Source: Pseudomonadota bacterium
GTDB lineage: Bacteria > Pseudomonadota > Alphaproteobacteria > Rhizobiales > Devosiaceae
Assembly (NCBI GenBank): GCA_023388175.1
Contig: JAEWGT010000017.1
Coordinates: 186,001 to 250,000, forward strand
Reading direction: 5' to 3'
Length of the DNA: 64,000 nucleotides
Shown piece after piece: positions 7,916 through 17,236 of this stretch. The notes below the pieces were generated by a model, which saw only the letters and a list, made by a program, of their open reading frames with translations, made no database searches and had not been told where the DNA came from. The first letter of the stretch is position 1. Each line of letters opens with the position of its first letter. A program made the translations under genes and the position numbers.

Positions 7916-9496
7916 TCAGGCCCTGGTGGCTCTTTGCAGCCGCTGATCGCCCGGTCCCATGACCCGGTTGCGCCCTGAATCCTTGGCGGCATAGAGACGG
8001 CGGTCTGCCACTTCCATCATGGCGCGCCCCGAGACCTCGGTTGAATCGACGAGGCCAATGCTTGCCGTCACCAGAAGATTGGGGGCGATATCGCCCCAAT
8101 AGACCTCCGACAAGGCAATACGGACCGCCTCGCAGTTCGGACGAGCCTCTACTGCGGCGAGGTCGGGCAGCAGCAGTGCGAATTCCTCGCCGCCCAGCCG
8201 GAATGCCTGCAGATTCTCGTTCCAGCCGAGGAGCAACAGGCCCGTGCGCGTCAGCACCGCGTCACCGACCATGTGCGAATAGCGGTCATTGACCAGCTTG
8301 AAATGATCGAGGTCGAGAATGGCCAGCGAAAACAGCTGTCCCTGCAATGCCGCAAACCTGGCGTCGAACGCACGCCGGTTGGGCAGCCCTGTCAAAGAGT
8401 CCTGATGCGCCTCGGTTTCCAGCCGCATTGCCTGGGCGCGCAATTGCTGGTTCTGCAACTGCATTTCGGCGAACTGTGCCCGCCGCAGCGTCAAGGCGCC
8501 CATATGCTTGATAAAGGCTTCGTGGAAAGCCCGGTGATGCTCAAGGGCGGCGCGAAAATCCCCCATTGCGGCTTCGACCTCCGAAAGCCGGCGCAATGTA
8601 TTGGCCTTGTGATCGACCTGCACGCCATCTGCGGCAAATTCCGCGGCACGGCGGCAGATGTCGAGCGCCTCATTCAACTTGCCGGACAGCGTCAGGAGCT
8701 CGCCCTTGGTATAGAGATAGTGGATTTCCTCGCGCCGGCCGGGCCGCCCGCGCAACGCTTCCCACTCCGCCAGTTTCGCCTCGGCCCCGGCCATGTCACC
8801 CAGCAACGAATACATTTCGGCGCCATTGCACAGCGCGGTACGCAGGTTCCACAGGTCACCATAGCCGCGCGCCACGTCTATGGCACGGTCATTGGCCATG
8901 GCAGCGCGCTCCCGCAGCCTTCGCCCGGCCGAGATGTCGCCATTGGCCTCCACCAGCTCCGCCTGACTGACCAGAGAATAGGCGATATTGATCAGGTTCA
9001 GCGCAATCGTGCAGTCATCCGCCGCCTGATGCGCCAGATCCAGTGCATCCTCAATGATTGAGGAGGCCAGTTCATCCTGCCGGCACATCATCAGCGCCAT
9101 GCCCTTGCAACTCATGGCAAAGGCCCGCAAGGCGAGGTCATCGGTGCGCTCGGCACTATCGAGCGCCAGCCGCGCTTCCTCAAAAGCCAGATCGCTGAGC
9201 CCCAGCTCCAGCATGATCCAGCTATGCACGGCACCAGCCAGGCCCTGCCCCCAGTCGTCTCCCACCTCGGTATAGATCGTCTTGGCCTCGACGGCGCAGT
9301 CTATGCCTTCGTCGGCATAACCCAGTTGCAGGCAGGACCAGGCATTGCAGGTCAAGGCAAAGGCAATATCGTCCCGATCTCCGGAATGACGCGCCATGAC
9401 CAGCAATGCCTGCGCCTCGACAAGCGCTTCGGGTGACCGGCCTCTCCGGCCCAGCTCCCAGCACGCTTTCAGACGCGATTTCAGATCAGTGCTCAC
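7916..9496 (-). CDS. Diguanylate cyclase with N-terminal TPR region
   Basis: 526 residues, GTG start. Residues about 10-340 are helical TPR-like repeats with no membrane segment. A short coiled coil (LQNQQLRAQAMRLETEA) leads into a GGDEF domain at about 365-515 with DSLTGLPNRRAFD, the substrate segment LDLDHFKLVND and an intact active site GGEEF. It should make c-di-GMP from two GTP in the cytoplasm. I see no RxxD inhibitory site directly before GGEEF (the preceding residues are QAFRL). The TPR part probably binds a protein or peptide partner, which is inference. Confidence 0.88.
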   Translation of the reverse strand: MSTDLKSRLKACWELGRRGRSPEALVEAQALLVMARHSGDRDDIAFALTCNAWSCLQLGYADEGIDCAVEAKTIYTEVGDDWGQGLAGAVHSWIMLELGLSDLAFEEARLALDSAERTDDLALRAFAMSCKGMALMMCRQDELASSIIEDALDLAHQAADDCTIALNLINIAYSLVSQAELVEANGDISAGRRLRERAAMANDRAIDVARGYGDLWNLRTALCNGAEMYSLLGDMAGAEAKLAEWEALRGRPGRREEIHYLYTKGELLTLSGKLNEALDICRRAAEFAADGVQVDHKANTLRRLSEVEAAMGDFRAALEHHRAFHEAFIKHMGALTLRRAQFAEMQLQNQQLRAQAMRLETEAHQDSLTGLPNRRAFDARFAALQGQLFSLAILDLDHFKLVNDRYSHMVGDAVLTRTGLLLLGWNENLQAFRLGGEEFALLLPDLAAVEARPNCEAVRIALSEVYWGDIAPNLLVTASIGLVDSTEVSGRAMMEVADRRLYAAKDSGRNRVMGPGDQRLQRATRA

Positions 9497-9575
9497 GGCG
9501 CCAGCCCAGGTCCATCGGTCCCTGAGGATGATGCCTCGGCGTAAATAAAACCGAAATAAGATCAGCAGATTGCGA

Positions 9576-11747
9576 TCATGCCGCTTGGATGGACACGGGA
9601 ACAGACTTGAATGCCGGCGTTTTACTGCGCGGATCGACAGCAGTGCCGATCAGAACATTGGCCTCCGGGTAATAAGCAAGGGCCGAGCCAGGCGGCAGAT
9701 CGAACAGGGTAGCAAAGCCTTCGAGACGCCCCACATCGGATGTAACGACGACACGCTGTCCCTCGACGAGGCCGCGCGCCGCCATGTCCTGCGCCCCGAG
9801 AAAAATGGAAAGCCGTCCCGCCTTGCCGCGATAGCTGTCTGCCTCCTCATAGATGATGGAGTTGAACTGGCCCTCGCTGCGCACCGAAGCCAGCATCAAT
9901 CGATCCGGATCAGCGCGCGGAATCGGCGTGATCACGAAATGCGCCCTGCCGTCCAGCGTACCGAATTCTGGCACGTGCAACACGCGATTGCGGATATGGA
10001 ATTCACGCTTGGCGACATCGATATCGGCCAGTTCCTCCATGCCCGGCACGATGGCGGCTATAGCGTCCCGAATGCGCGCATGGCCGGAAAAGGCAGAGAA
10101 GTCGATGGGCGAATGGGGCAGTATCCGCTTGCCCAATTGCCCCAGAATCCAGCTTTCGGGGCGCACGGACTCGATGCGGTCAATACCGCCATCGGAGAGG
10201 CGCACGAAATTGAACATGGATTCCTGAGTAGTCGGCTCCCATTCCTCGTCGCGGGCCGTGACCGGCAGGATCATGACCTCGCCATCGCCCAGACCGTGGA
10301 CATGGCCCTGATTGAGCGTGGTGGTGAGAAACAGCTTGAACCCGATCGCCTCCATGGCGCGGGTCGAAAAGGCGGTATCCGGCGTCGCAGCCCAGAGATT
10401 TCCGCCCATTATGACAGCGGCGTCGATGCCGCCCGCTTCGGCCCGCTTGAGACAGGCCATGGTGTCCAGCCCCTTCTCCTGCGGAAAGGTGACGCCGAAG
10501 GTTTCCTCCATTTTCGCCAGCACGTCGCGCGCCAGCACCGGCTTCACCCCGATCGTGCCGATGCCCTGCACGTTGGAATGGCCACGCAAGGGCAACAGGC
10601 CCGCAAAGGGCTTGCCGATCATGCCGCGCAACAGCGCCAGATTGGCGATGGCCTCGACATTGGACGTTCCATGGACATGGTGCGTCATGCCCATGCCCCA
10701 GGCAAAGACCGCATTTTCGGCGCGGCCATAGGCAGCGGCAACGCGGGCTATGTCGTCGCGCGCAATGCCGCAGGCATGGGTGATCTCGTCCCAGCTCAAG
10801 GCATCGAGATCGGCATGAAACGCGTCGAACTCCGCGCCATGGGCAGAGATGAAGGAACGGTCCTCCAGACCCTCTTCCAGCACCGCCTTGGCGAGCCCTT
10901 TCAGCAGGGCAATGTCCGACCCGATGCGCGGCTGGAGATAGTCCGAAGCAATCTCGCTGCCGCCCTTGAGCATGGAGGACGGCGATTTCGGCACCGCGAA
11001 TTTGACCAGCCCCGGCTCCTTGGCCGGATTGATGACAATGACCTGCCCGCCCCGCTCGCGGCACTTTTTCAGCATGTGAATGAAGCGGGGATGGTTGGAC
11101 GATGGATTGGCGCCGATGACGAAGATCAGGTCCGTACCGGTCAGGTCTTCCAGCTCGACCGTGGCCGTGCCTTTGCCGATCGTCGTCGCCAGCCCCTCAC
11201 TGGTCGCCTGATGGCAGTAATACGAGCAATTGTTGACATTGTTGGTGCCATAGGCCCGCGCCAGCAATTGGAACAGGAACCCGGCCTCGTTTGACGATCG
11301 TCCCGAAGAATAGAAGAAACTGCGTTGCGGATCGATCTCGGCCAGGCGGTGGGCAGCATGTTCGAGCGCGCTGTCCCAGTCGATGGGCACGAAGCGGCTG
11401 GAGCCGGCGCGACGGAACAAAGGCGTACCCAACCGGCCCAGATGCTCCATTTCCTTGCCGGACAATTCGGCCAGATCGGCAATCGTGTGCTCGAAAATCG
11501 GCTGCGGAATGGGCGGCTGGATATCGGTGGATTGCGCCTGCACGCTCTTGTTGCAGACCGAGGGAAATTCATCGAGCTCATTAGTCATGCCGCCGCGCTG
11601 CCCGCCCATGCCATAGGCACAGGCCTTGCAGGTATTCTTGGCGGTCAGCGCCTTGGTGGCCTTGCCCACGCCCATCCGGCCGATGGTCGCCAGCGTATAA
11701 AGCACCTTCTTGGGGCCGCCCCCCACGATATGGCTGGTATCGGCCAT
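9576..11747 (-). CDS. FdhF/YdeP-type molybdopterin oxidoreductase, alpha subunit
   Basis: 723 residues from the ATG at 11747 (a TTG one codon upstream is ignored). The N-terminus has the Fe-S motif CKACAYGMGGQ with a further Cys in PSVCNKS, then the family motif NNCSYYCHQATSEGL in the molybdopterin region, GANPSSNHPRFIHMLKK, and a C-terminal molydopterin-dinucleotide-binding domain (about 600-700) with SEGQFNSIIYEE. There is no twin-Arg signal, so it is cytoplasmic. It resembles E. coli YdeP, linked to acid resistance, more than true formate dehydrogenase. No FdhD or electron-transfer partner is adjacent, and the substrate is unknown. Confidence 0.85.
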   Translation of the reverse strand: MADTSHIVGGGPKKVLYTLATIGRMGVGKATKALTAKNTCKACAYGMGGQRGGMTNELDEFPSVCNKSVQAQSTDIQPPIPQPIFEHTIADLAELSGKEMEHLGRLGTPLFRRAGSSRFVPIDWDSALEHAAHRLAEIDPQRSFFYSSGRSSNEAGFLFQLLARAYGTNNVNNCSYYCHQATSEGLATTIGKGTATVELEDLTGTDLIFVIGANPSSNHPRFIHMLKKCRERGGQVIVINPAKEPGLVKFAVPKSPSSMLKGGSEIASDYLQPRIGSDIALLKGLAKAVLEEGLEDRSFISAHGAEFDAFHADLDALSWDEITHACGIARDDIARVAAAYGRAENAVFAWGMGMTHHVHGTSNVEAIANLALLRGMIGKPFAGLLPLRGHSNVQGIGTIGVKPVLARDVLAKMEETFGVTFPQEKGLDTMACLKRAEAGGIDAAVIMGGNLWAATPDTAFSTRAMEAIGFKLFLTTTLNQGHVHGLGDGEVMILPVTARDEEWEPTTQESMFNFVRLSDGGIDRIESVRPESWILGQLGKRILPHSPIDFSAFSGHARIRDAIAAIVPGMEELADIDVAKREFHIRNRVLHVPEFGTLDGRAHFVITPIPRADPDRLMLASVRSEGQFNSIIYEEADSYRGKAGRLSIFLGAQDMAARGLVEGQRVVVTSDVGRLEGFATLFDLPPGSALAYYPEANVLIGTAVDPRSKTPAFKSVPVSIQAA

Positions 11748-11811
11748 CAACTCACTCCCGTCGCAACGCCACGATTGTTGCGCCGGGAGCCTCGACTGGC
11801 AAGCCTGACGA

Positions 11812-12744
11812 TCAGTAAACCGGCTTTACATACATCTCGTCGGGCACCGGACCGCGATGATAGTCCGGATGGCGGATGCGTTCGGGCAGGATAACCTCCT
11901 GCTTGGGCACTTCGCCATAAGGAATTGCCGCAAGCAGGTGAGCGATGCAATTGAGGCGCGCGCGCTTCTTGTCATCGGCCTCCACAACCCACCAGGGCGA
12001 CTCCTCGGTGTGGGTCCGGCCCAGCATATCTTCCTTGGCCTTGGTGTAGTCTTCCCAATGACGGCGGGATTCCATGTCCATGGGCGACAGTTTCCACTGT
12101 TTCAGCGGATCATGGATACGCATGCGGAAACGGAATTCCTGTTCTTCATTGGTAATGGAGAACCAGAACTTGATGAGAATAATGCCCGAACGGATCAGCA
12201 TTTTCTCAAATTCTGGCACGGTGCGGAAGAATTCTTCCAGCTCGTCGGGCGTACAGAAACCCATGACCCGCTCGACGCCCGCGCGGTTGTACCAGGAGCG
12301 GTCGAACAGCACCATTTCGCCGGCTGCAGGCAGGTGAGGCACATACCGCTGGAAATACCACTGCGTCTTCTCGCGGTCCGACGGCGCGGGCAAGGCGACG
12401 ACACGGCAGACGCGCGGATTGAGCCGCTGGGTAATGCGTTTGATCGCGCCGCCCTTGCCGGCGGAATCGCGGCCCTCGAAGATGACCGCAACCTTGAGCC
12501 TGTTGTGAACGATCCAATCCTGCAGCCGGACCAGTTCATGCTGAAGCCGGAACAGCTCACGAAAATAGACCTTGCGGTCAAGCAGCTTTCGCCCTGCACG
12601 CTCGGACGCGTCCGCCAGCGCCTCAAGCTGGTCGTCCTCGAATTGCAGTTCCAGTTCTTCATCAAAGCTGTCGGCAATCTCGTCGCGGATGCGGTCGAGT
12701 TCGCTGGTCAGTTGATCGAGGCGGTTGAATTGATCGTCGCTCAC
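11812..12744 (-). CDS. ppk2: Polyphosphate kinase 2 (class I PPK2)
   Basis: 310 residues from the GTG at 12744, chosen because AGAGGG lies upstream at normal spacing; an in-frame ATG at 12771 would add 9 residues. Single PPK2 domain with Walker A GRDSAGKGG, lid Arg/Lys segment (NPRVCRVVALPAPSDREK) and Walker B VLFDRSWYNRAGVERVMGF. Single-domain class I enzymes transfer phosphate between polyphosphate and nucleoside diphosphates (ADP/GDP). It ends about 65 bp upstream of the YdeP-like gene on the same strand, so they may be cotranscribed. Confidence 0.9.
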   Translation of the reverse strand: MSDDQFNRLDQLTSELDRIRDEIADSFDEELELQFEDDQLEALADASERAGRKLLDRKVYFRELFRLQHELVRLQDWIVHNRLKVAVIFEGRDSAGKGGAIKRITQRLNPRVCRVVALPAPSDREKTQWYFQRYVPHLPAAGEMVLFDRSWYNRAGVERVMGFCTPDELEEFFRTVPEFEKMLIRSGIILIKFWFSITNEEQEFRFRMRIHDPLKQWKLSPMDMESRRHWEDYTKAKEDMLGRTHTEESPWWVVEADDKKRARLNCIAHLLAAIPYGEVPKQEVILPERIRHPDYHRGPVPDEMYVKPVY

Positions 12745-12803
12745 TATCGGGCCCTCTGAGTGCGCCCCCATTGGCCACACCCAGATTGCAATTTTGTGAC
12801 GCC

Positions 12804-13619
12804 CTAATTCGCCATGGTCGAACGATGGGCCCAGCCGGTCATGCGCTTTTCGACCCAGGCCATCAGCGCGTACATGGCGATGCCTTCCAGCGCGAGCATG
12901 AGCAGGCCCGCAAACACCAGAGGCACATTGAAGTTGGACTGCGCCGAGGCCATCATCTGACCCAGGCCATTGTTGGAGGCGACGGTTTCGCTGACCACCG
13001 ATCCGACGAAGGCCAGCGTAATTGCCACCTTCAGTGAACCGAAAAAGTAGGGCATCGAGCGCGGAATGCCCACCTTGAGCATGATGTCCATTTTCTTGGC
13101 GCCCAAAGCGCGCAACACATCCTCGGTTTCCGGCTCAATGGTGGCGAGGCCGGTGGCCACATTGACGACGATGGGGAAGAAGGAAATGAGGAACGCCGTC
13201 AACACGGCCGGCACCGTACCGATACCGAACCAGATGACGAGAATGGGCACCAGGGCGACCTTGGGAATGGCATTGAAGCCGACCATGATCGGATAGAGCC
13301 CGGCATAAATGGTCTTGGACCAGCCGATGAAAAGCCCGATGCCAAGGCCAGCTACCACCGCGATCAGGAAACCGAGGACGGTCGTGTAGAGCGTCTGCAT
13401 TGAGTTTTTCCAGATCGGCGACCAATACTGGACAATGGCCTCAAAGATGCGGGTCGGCGCCGGCAGGATCGTGTGTGGCAAGCCCGACAGGCGCACACCG
13501 ATTTCCCAGATGGCGAACAGGCCGATCGTGTAGAGCACGGGCGCAAGACGCACCCAATTGATCTTCAATGCAGGGCGAGGCGGAGCAGCGACCGGTGCGG
13601 CGGTTTCAAGCGTCGTCAT
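12804..13619 (-). CDS. ABC transporter permease (SsuC/TauC/ThiX type)
   Basis: 271 residues with about six membrane segments and a binding-protein-dependent transport domain. The family loop runs through RALGAKKMDIMLKVGIPRSMP. It is the last gene of a three-gene importer; its ATG overlaps the ATPase stop by 4 bp (ATGA). It provides the inner-membrane channel for the substrate captured by the binding protein. The family covers nitrate, sulfonate, taurine and thiamine-precursor importers, so the substrate is not set by this subunit. Confidence 0.88.
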   Translation of the reverse strand: MTTLETAAPVAAPPRPALKINWVRLAPVLYTIGLFAIWEIGVRLSGLPHTILPAPTRIFEAIVQYWSPIWKNSMQTLYTTVLGFLIAVVAGLGIGLFIGWSKTIYAGLYPIMVGFNAIPKVALVPILVIWFGIGTVPAVLTAFLISFFPIVVNVATGLATIEPETEDVLRALGAKKMDIMLKVGIPRSMPYFFGSLKVAITLAFVGSVVSETVASNNGLGQMMASAQSNFNVPLVFAGLLMLALEGIAMYALMAWVEKRMTGWAHRSTMAN

Positions 13620-14407
13620 GCGGCGGCCCTCGCAGTGGCGATTTCACCATGGAGCTTTTGCACCATGTCGTTGAAATCCGGCTCGTAGAGCAGCTCAAGC
13701 TGACGCGGACGCGCGAACGGCACTACATGCTCGGAAATGACCCGGCCGGGCCGGGCACTCATCACCACTACCTTGTCGGCCAGAAACACGCTTTCGCGCA
13801 GATCGTGGGTGACCAGCACGATGGTGACGCCCTGCGCAGCATGCAGGTCGCGGATGACGCACCACAGCTCTTCACGGGTAAAGGCATCGAGCGCGCCGAA
13901 GGGTTCATCGAGCATCAGCAATTCCGGCTCGTGGATCAGTGCGCGGCAGAGATTGGCGCGCTGCTGCATGCCGCCGGACAATTGCCAGGGAAATTTCGAA
14001 CCGAAGCCCTTGAGACCAACCGTTTCGAGCAGCTTTTCGGCCTTCTCGACATATTCGGCGTTGTGCTTGCGCAGGCGGTGACGGTGCCGTTCGACGATTT
14101 CGAGGGGCAGCAGGATATTTTCCAGCGTCGTGCGCCAGGGCAGCATGGTCGGGTTCTGGAAGGCCATGCCGACAATGGACACCGGCTTGGTGACCTGGCT
14201 GTTGGCCACGATGACCACGCCCGATTGCGGAATGTGCAACCCGGTCGTCAGTTTCATCAGGGTGGACTTGCCACACCCCGACGGGCCGACCACCGCAACG
14301 AATTCGCCCCGGTTGATCTTGAGATCGAGACCGCTCACCGCCAGCGTGCCATCCGGCCCGCCATAGCGCATGTCGACATTCTCGATGGAAACCAGTGGAG
14401 AGGTCAT
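13616..14407 (-). CDS. ABC transporter ATP-binding protein (SsuB/TauB type)
   Basis: 263 residues from the ATG at 14407 (MTSPLVSIENVD); the open frame extends upstream without a plausible start. Walker A GPSGCGKST, Q-loop MAFQNPTMLPWR, signature LSGGMQQRANLCRAL, Walker B LLMLDEPFGALD, H-loop VTHDLRES. It powers import through the downstream permease, with which it is translationally coupled. It is separated from the binding-protein gene by 167 bp containing two hairpins. Confidence 0.9.
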   Translation of the reverse strand: MTSPLVSIENVDMRYGGPDGTLAVSGLDLKINRGEFVAVVGPSGCGKSTLMKLTTGLHIPQSGVVIVANSQVTKPVSIVGMAFQNPTMLPWRTTLENILLPLEIVERHRHRLRKHNAEYVEKAEKLLETVGLKGFGSKFPWQLSGGMQQRANLCRALIHEPELLMLDEPFGALDAFTREELWCVIRDLHAAQGVTIVLVTHDLRESVFLADKVVVMSARPGRVISEHVVPFARPRQLELLYEPDFNDMVQKLHGEIATARAAA

Positions 14408-14488
14408 GGCCGGCTCCAGAAAAGCAGTGGCGGAGAACCCGCCCCGATCCGTTCCCGTTCCCTCGGTATGAACAGATCGGGGCATAGA

Positions 14489-14513
14489 GCCCGGGCTCCC
14501 TTAAAACCCGGGC
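14489..14513. promoter_or_regulatory. Intercistronic hairpin in the leader of the ABC ATPase gene
   Basis: 7-bp GC arms GCCCGGG (14489-14495) and CCCGGGC (14507-14513) around an 11-nt loop. It lies about 80 bp upstream of the ATPase ATG. Together with the hairpin at 14531-14564 it could limit read-through from the highly expressed binding-protein gene. Confidence 0.4.
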
Positions 14514-14530
14514 CGGGTAGCGCTGGAAGC

Positions 14531-14564
14531 GTTGCCAGCAAGTTTGAGCGGACTTGCTGGAAAC
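14531..14564 (-). terminator. 3' stem-loop of the binding-protein gene
   Basis: 9-bp perfect arms CCAGCAAGT (14535-14543) and ACTTGCTGG (14552-14560), extended by three pairs beyond a mismatch. It starts about 10 bp past the stop of the substrate-binding protein gene. There is no T-run, so it is more likely an mRNA-stabilising or attenuating hairpin than a full terminator. Confidence 0.5.
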
Positions 14565-14574
14565 GCGACAGTGA

Positions 14575-15588
14575 CTATGGCAGCTGGCGTTCTTCGACGG
14601 GCGGCAGATACTGCGCGTCGAAAATATCGTCGGCCGTTACATTACCCTTGAGCCCCATCGAGATCTTCAAGGTCTCGATGGACGCAGCAAGACGCTCGGG
14701 ATCGACATCGCCGAAGCCGTTCTCGACCACATAGGGTGTCTTGATGTTCATCTCGTTCGCCATGGTGAGGCGCGCGGTTTCGGTGTCGATATTGAGCGTT
14801 TCATTGCGCGCGAGAACCGCGGCAGCGCCGGCGGCAGGATCGGCCACGGCATCGGCAAAGCCCTTGGCCAGAGCGCGCAGCACGCCCTTCACCGCTTCGG
14901 GATTTTCCTCGGCAAAGGCCTCGTTGACCATGACCGAGTTGCCATAAAGATTGAGACCGTGGTCAGCGAAGAGGATGGTGGAAATATCCTCGTCAGGCAC
15001 GCCATTGGCCTTGAGATTGAGGATCACCGAGAAGGCGAAGCCGAAGACGCCATCGACATCACCCGAGGCCAGCATGGGCTCGCGCACCGGGAAACCGATG
15101 GATTCGAGCGTGATGCCGGACGTATCGATGCCTGCCGCTTCGACAAAGGCCGGCCATTGCGCAAAAGCACCATCCGGCGGCGGCGCACCGAGCTTCTTGC
15201 CTTCAAGCGATTTCGGATCATCGGTAATGCCGAGCGACTTGCGGCCGATGACCGAGAAAACCGGCTTGTCATAGACCATCATCACCGCCTCGATGGGCTG
15301 GCTGGGATCTTCGTCGAGGAACTTGATCAGCGAATTGATGTCGCCAAAGCCCATCTGATAGGCGCCGGTCGCCACGCGCGGGATCACTTCCACCGATCCA
15401 TTGCCGATGTCGAAGGAAACGTTGAGCCCCTCTTCAGCAAAATAGCCATTGTCCTGGGCGAGCAGGAAGCCCGCCGCAGGGCCTTCAAAGCGCCAGTCCA
15501 GCGTGAACTTGATATCGGTCTGCGCGGAGGCCGGTGCGGCAAGCGCTGCGGCGAAAGCAACCGACAGGAGAAGGCGGCGAGAAAGCAT
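14575..15588 (-). CDS. ABC transporter substrate-binding protein (NMT1/THI5-like)
   Basis: 337 residues from the ATG at 15588 (MLSRRLLLSV). Signal peptide of about 22 residues ending PASA-QTD, so periplasmic. The NMT1/THI5-like domain starts FTLDWRFEGPAAGFLLAQ and includes FAEEGLNVSFDIGNGS. The FTLDW start is seen in ThiY and in nitrate/taurine/riboflavin-type binding proteins. It is the first gene of the importer operon. The substrate is unassigned; a pyrimidine or other small aromatic/sulfonate compound is plausible. Confidence 0.85.
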   Translation of the reverse strand: MLSRRLLLSVAFAAALAAPASAQTDIKFTLDWRFEGPAAGFLLAQDNGYFAEEGLNVSFDIGNGSVEVIPRVATGAYQMGFGDINSLIKFLDEDPSQPIEAVMMVYDKPVFSVIGRKSLGITDDPKSLEGKKLGAPPPDGAFAQWPAFVEAAGIDTSGITLESIGFPVREPMLASGDVDGVFGFAFSVILNLKANGVPDEDISTILFADHGLNLYGNSVMVNEAFAEENPEAVKGVLRALAKGFADAVADPAAGAAAVLARNETLNIDTETARLTMANEMNIKTPYVVENGFGDVDPERLAASIETLKISMGLKGNVTADDIFDAQYLPPVEERQLP

Positions 15589-15684
15589 GTTTGGACGTCC
15601 CCATTTGTTCTTTGGGGAAATCAAGCGCAGGACAAGGCAAGGCGCAAGCAGATTCTGACTACAATCGCATCAGAAATTGATTTA

Positions 15685-15699
15685 GCCTAAACTTTAGGC
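15685..15699. promoter_or_regulatory. Palindrome upstream of the ABC importer operon
   Basis: Dyad GCCTAAA-C-TTTAGGC with perfect 7-bp arms, about 97 bp upstream of the binding-protein ATG and 27 bp past the stop of the Lrp-type gene. Size and position fit an operator, possibly for the adjacent Lrp/AsnC regulator (inference). Confidence 0.45.
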
Positions 15700-15725
15700 A
15701 ATATGATGCCTTTTTGACAGTCATT

Positions 15726-16190
15726 CTATACCGGCAGCCCGGTTCGTGCCTTCACCGTGCGGATACTCAGGTTGGAATGAATGCGCGCCACGCCCGGCAG
15801 GCGGGCACTCAGACGGCGATGCAGGCGCTCGAAATCGTCATGATCTCGACAGACGACGCGCAGGATATAATCGGACTGTCCCGCCATCAGATGACATTCC
15901 AGCACTTCGGGAATATCGCCAACTGCCGCCTCGAACGCCTCCAACGCGGCCTCGCTCTGGCTGGTCAGGCCCACCTCGATGAAGAATTGCATTGTATAGC
16001 CAAGCCGGGCGGCATCCAGGCGGGCGCAATATCCGGAAATAAGCCCTGCATCTTCCAGCGCCTTGATGCGACGGTGGCAGGCGGATGCGGAAAGGCCCAC
16101 GGCCTCACCCAGAACCTGGACGCTGCGCCGGGAATCCGCCTGCAATTCCCGCAGCAATTTGCGATCCGTATTGTCGACCTGCAAAGACAT
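15726..16190 (-). CDS. Lrp/AsnC family transcriptional regulator
   Basis: 154 residues, typical family length. N-terminal winged HTH (about 5-60: DRKLLRELQADSRRSVQVLG, then EAVGLSASACHRRIKALEDAGLI) and C-terminal RAM/AsnC ligand-binding domain (about 70-145) with GQSDYILRVVCRD. It sits directly upstream of the ABC importer on the same strand and may control it in response to an amino acid or the imported compound; the palindrome at 15685-15699 is a candidate site. Confidence 0.9.
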   Translation of the reverse strand: MSLQVDNTDRKLLRELQADSRRSVQVLGEAVGLSASACHRRIKALEDAGLISGYCARLDAARLGYTMQFFIEVGLTSQSEAALEAFEAAVGDIPEVLECHLMAGQSDYILRVVCRDHDDFERLHRRLSARLPGVARIHSNLSIRTVKARTGLPV

Positions 16191-16273
16191 TGCGCATTAC
16201 CCTCAAAAGTCCGAACCGCGTCCGGGATAATGAAGATAACGCGCAATGATGCAAGTGCGAGTGACGCTGGTCG

Positions 16274-17026
16274 TCAGTAAACGAAAACCGTCAGCTGACC
16301 GCCACGCTGCTCAACGGCAAAGACGCGATCGGCACCGTAGGACGAACGACTGAGCGAAGCGGCCAGCAGCGCATCGCTGGCGATGGCCGAGCGCAGGCCC
16401 TGACCGAGATTGGTGCTGGCCAGCGCGGCTGCAAGCCACGAACGTTGCTCGGGGCAGATAGCAACGGGCTTGATCTGCACATTACTGGCGCGATTCCAGG
16501 AACCATCGAGCCGCGTCGTGCCGATCAGGCGTTCAAGCTCACGATTGGAAATACCGGTGCAACTGGCCCCGGAGCCCGAGCCGGTATTGGCAATGCCGAC
16601 ACCGTTGCCGGGACCATTGCCGTTGCCCGGACCATTGCCATTGCCGGGCCCATTCCCGCCGCCATTTCCGGGATTACCGATACCGACATTGACATCGAGC
16701 AGCCTGTCGCCGCCGACCCCGACTCCCACGCGGGCATTGTTGTTGAGAAGGCGAACATCGGCATCCACCAGACCCGCCGAGCCTCCTGAACCGACCGTGG
16801 CGGAGCCTACGCGCCCATTGCCGATATTGGCATCAAGCACCTGATTTCGGCCGCCAAGGCCGAGATTGACGAGACCAGAGGTGCCGGCATCGCCGGAGCC
16901 AATGGTAACGAGTGACTTGTCGTCCTTCCCACCGATAATTCCGCCCAGCAAGGACTGCGCATGAACAGGGGTGAGCGTTGCCGCAAGAAGAGCGGCAGAA
17001 AGAACTGTCGTAGTAAACAGCTTCAT
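16274..17026 (-). CDS. Secreted Gly/Asn-repeat protein with C-terminal Cys domain
   Basis: 250 residues from the ATG at 17026. Signal peptide 1-24 ends VHA-QSL. Residues 25-150 are Gly/Asn/Val-rich; about 118-145 are tandem GPGNGN units. The C-terminal part (about 155-250) is non-repetitive with Cys at the start (GASCTG) and in VAICPEQ, and ends with the strand-like VFAVEQRGGQLTVFVY. The ending aligns with those of the secreted proteins at 33645-34247 and 34394-34972. No known family; probably an exported cell-surface protein. Confidence 0.72.
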   Translation of the reverse strand: MKLFTTTVLSAALLAATLTPVHAQSLLGGIIGGKDDKSLVTIGSGDAGTSGLVNLGLGGRNQVLDANIGNGRVGSATVGSGGSAGLVDADVRLLNNNARVGVGVGGDRLLDVNVGIGNPGNGGGNGPGNGNGPGNGNGPGNGVGIANTGSGSGASCTGISNRELERLIGTTRLDGSWNRASNVQIKPVAICPEQRSWLAAALASTNLGQGLRSAIASDALLAASLSRSSYGADRVFAVEQRGGQLTVFVY

Positions 17027-17200
17027 GATCCATCTCCAATTTGCACGACCAAGCGTCGCAAAGGAAATTACGGGACAGAGATGGATTCGTTCCAACACAA
17101 TCAATCACAAGATTCTTGATGACTGACAGGGTTTAATCAGCGCACTTATTAACCTACAACTGTAGTAAAATTCTCATTAATCATGATCAATTGAAATGGA

Positions 17201-17236
17201 CAAACAAAAAGGGTGCGAAACCGAAGTTTCGCACCC
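17201..17236 (-). terminator. Strong Rho-independent terminator with UUCG tetraloop
   Basis: On the minus strand an 11-bp perfect stem (17226-17236 with 17211-17221) closes a UUCG tetraloop and is followed at once by TTTTTGTTTG. It lies about 200 bp past the stop of the outer-membrane barrel gene (17440) and 175 bp upstream of the next gene (17026). It therefore most likely ends a separate short transcript (the candidate RNA at 17201-17405) or a long 3' UTR. Confidence 0.88.

Noticed and set aside
9570..11294. 574-codon plus-strand open frame opposite the YdeP-like gene
   Set aside because: High-GC shadow frame; the minus strand holds the complete molybdopterin enzyme with all motifs.
16600..16680. 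Short tandem units that could suggest a CRISPR-like or minisatellite array
   Set aside because: They encode in-frame GPGNGN repeats of a secreted protein with no spacers; no CRISPR array or cas gene is present in the window.
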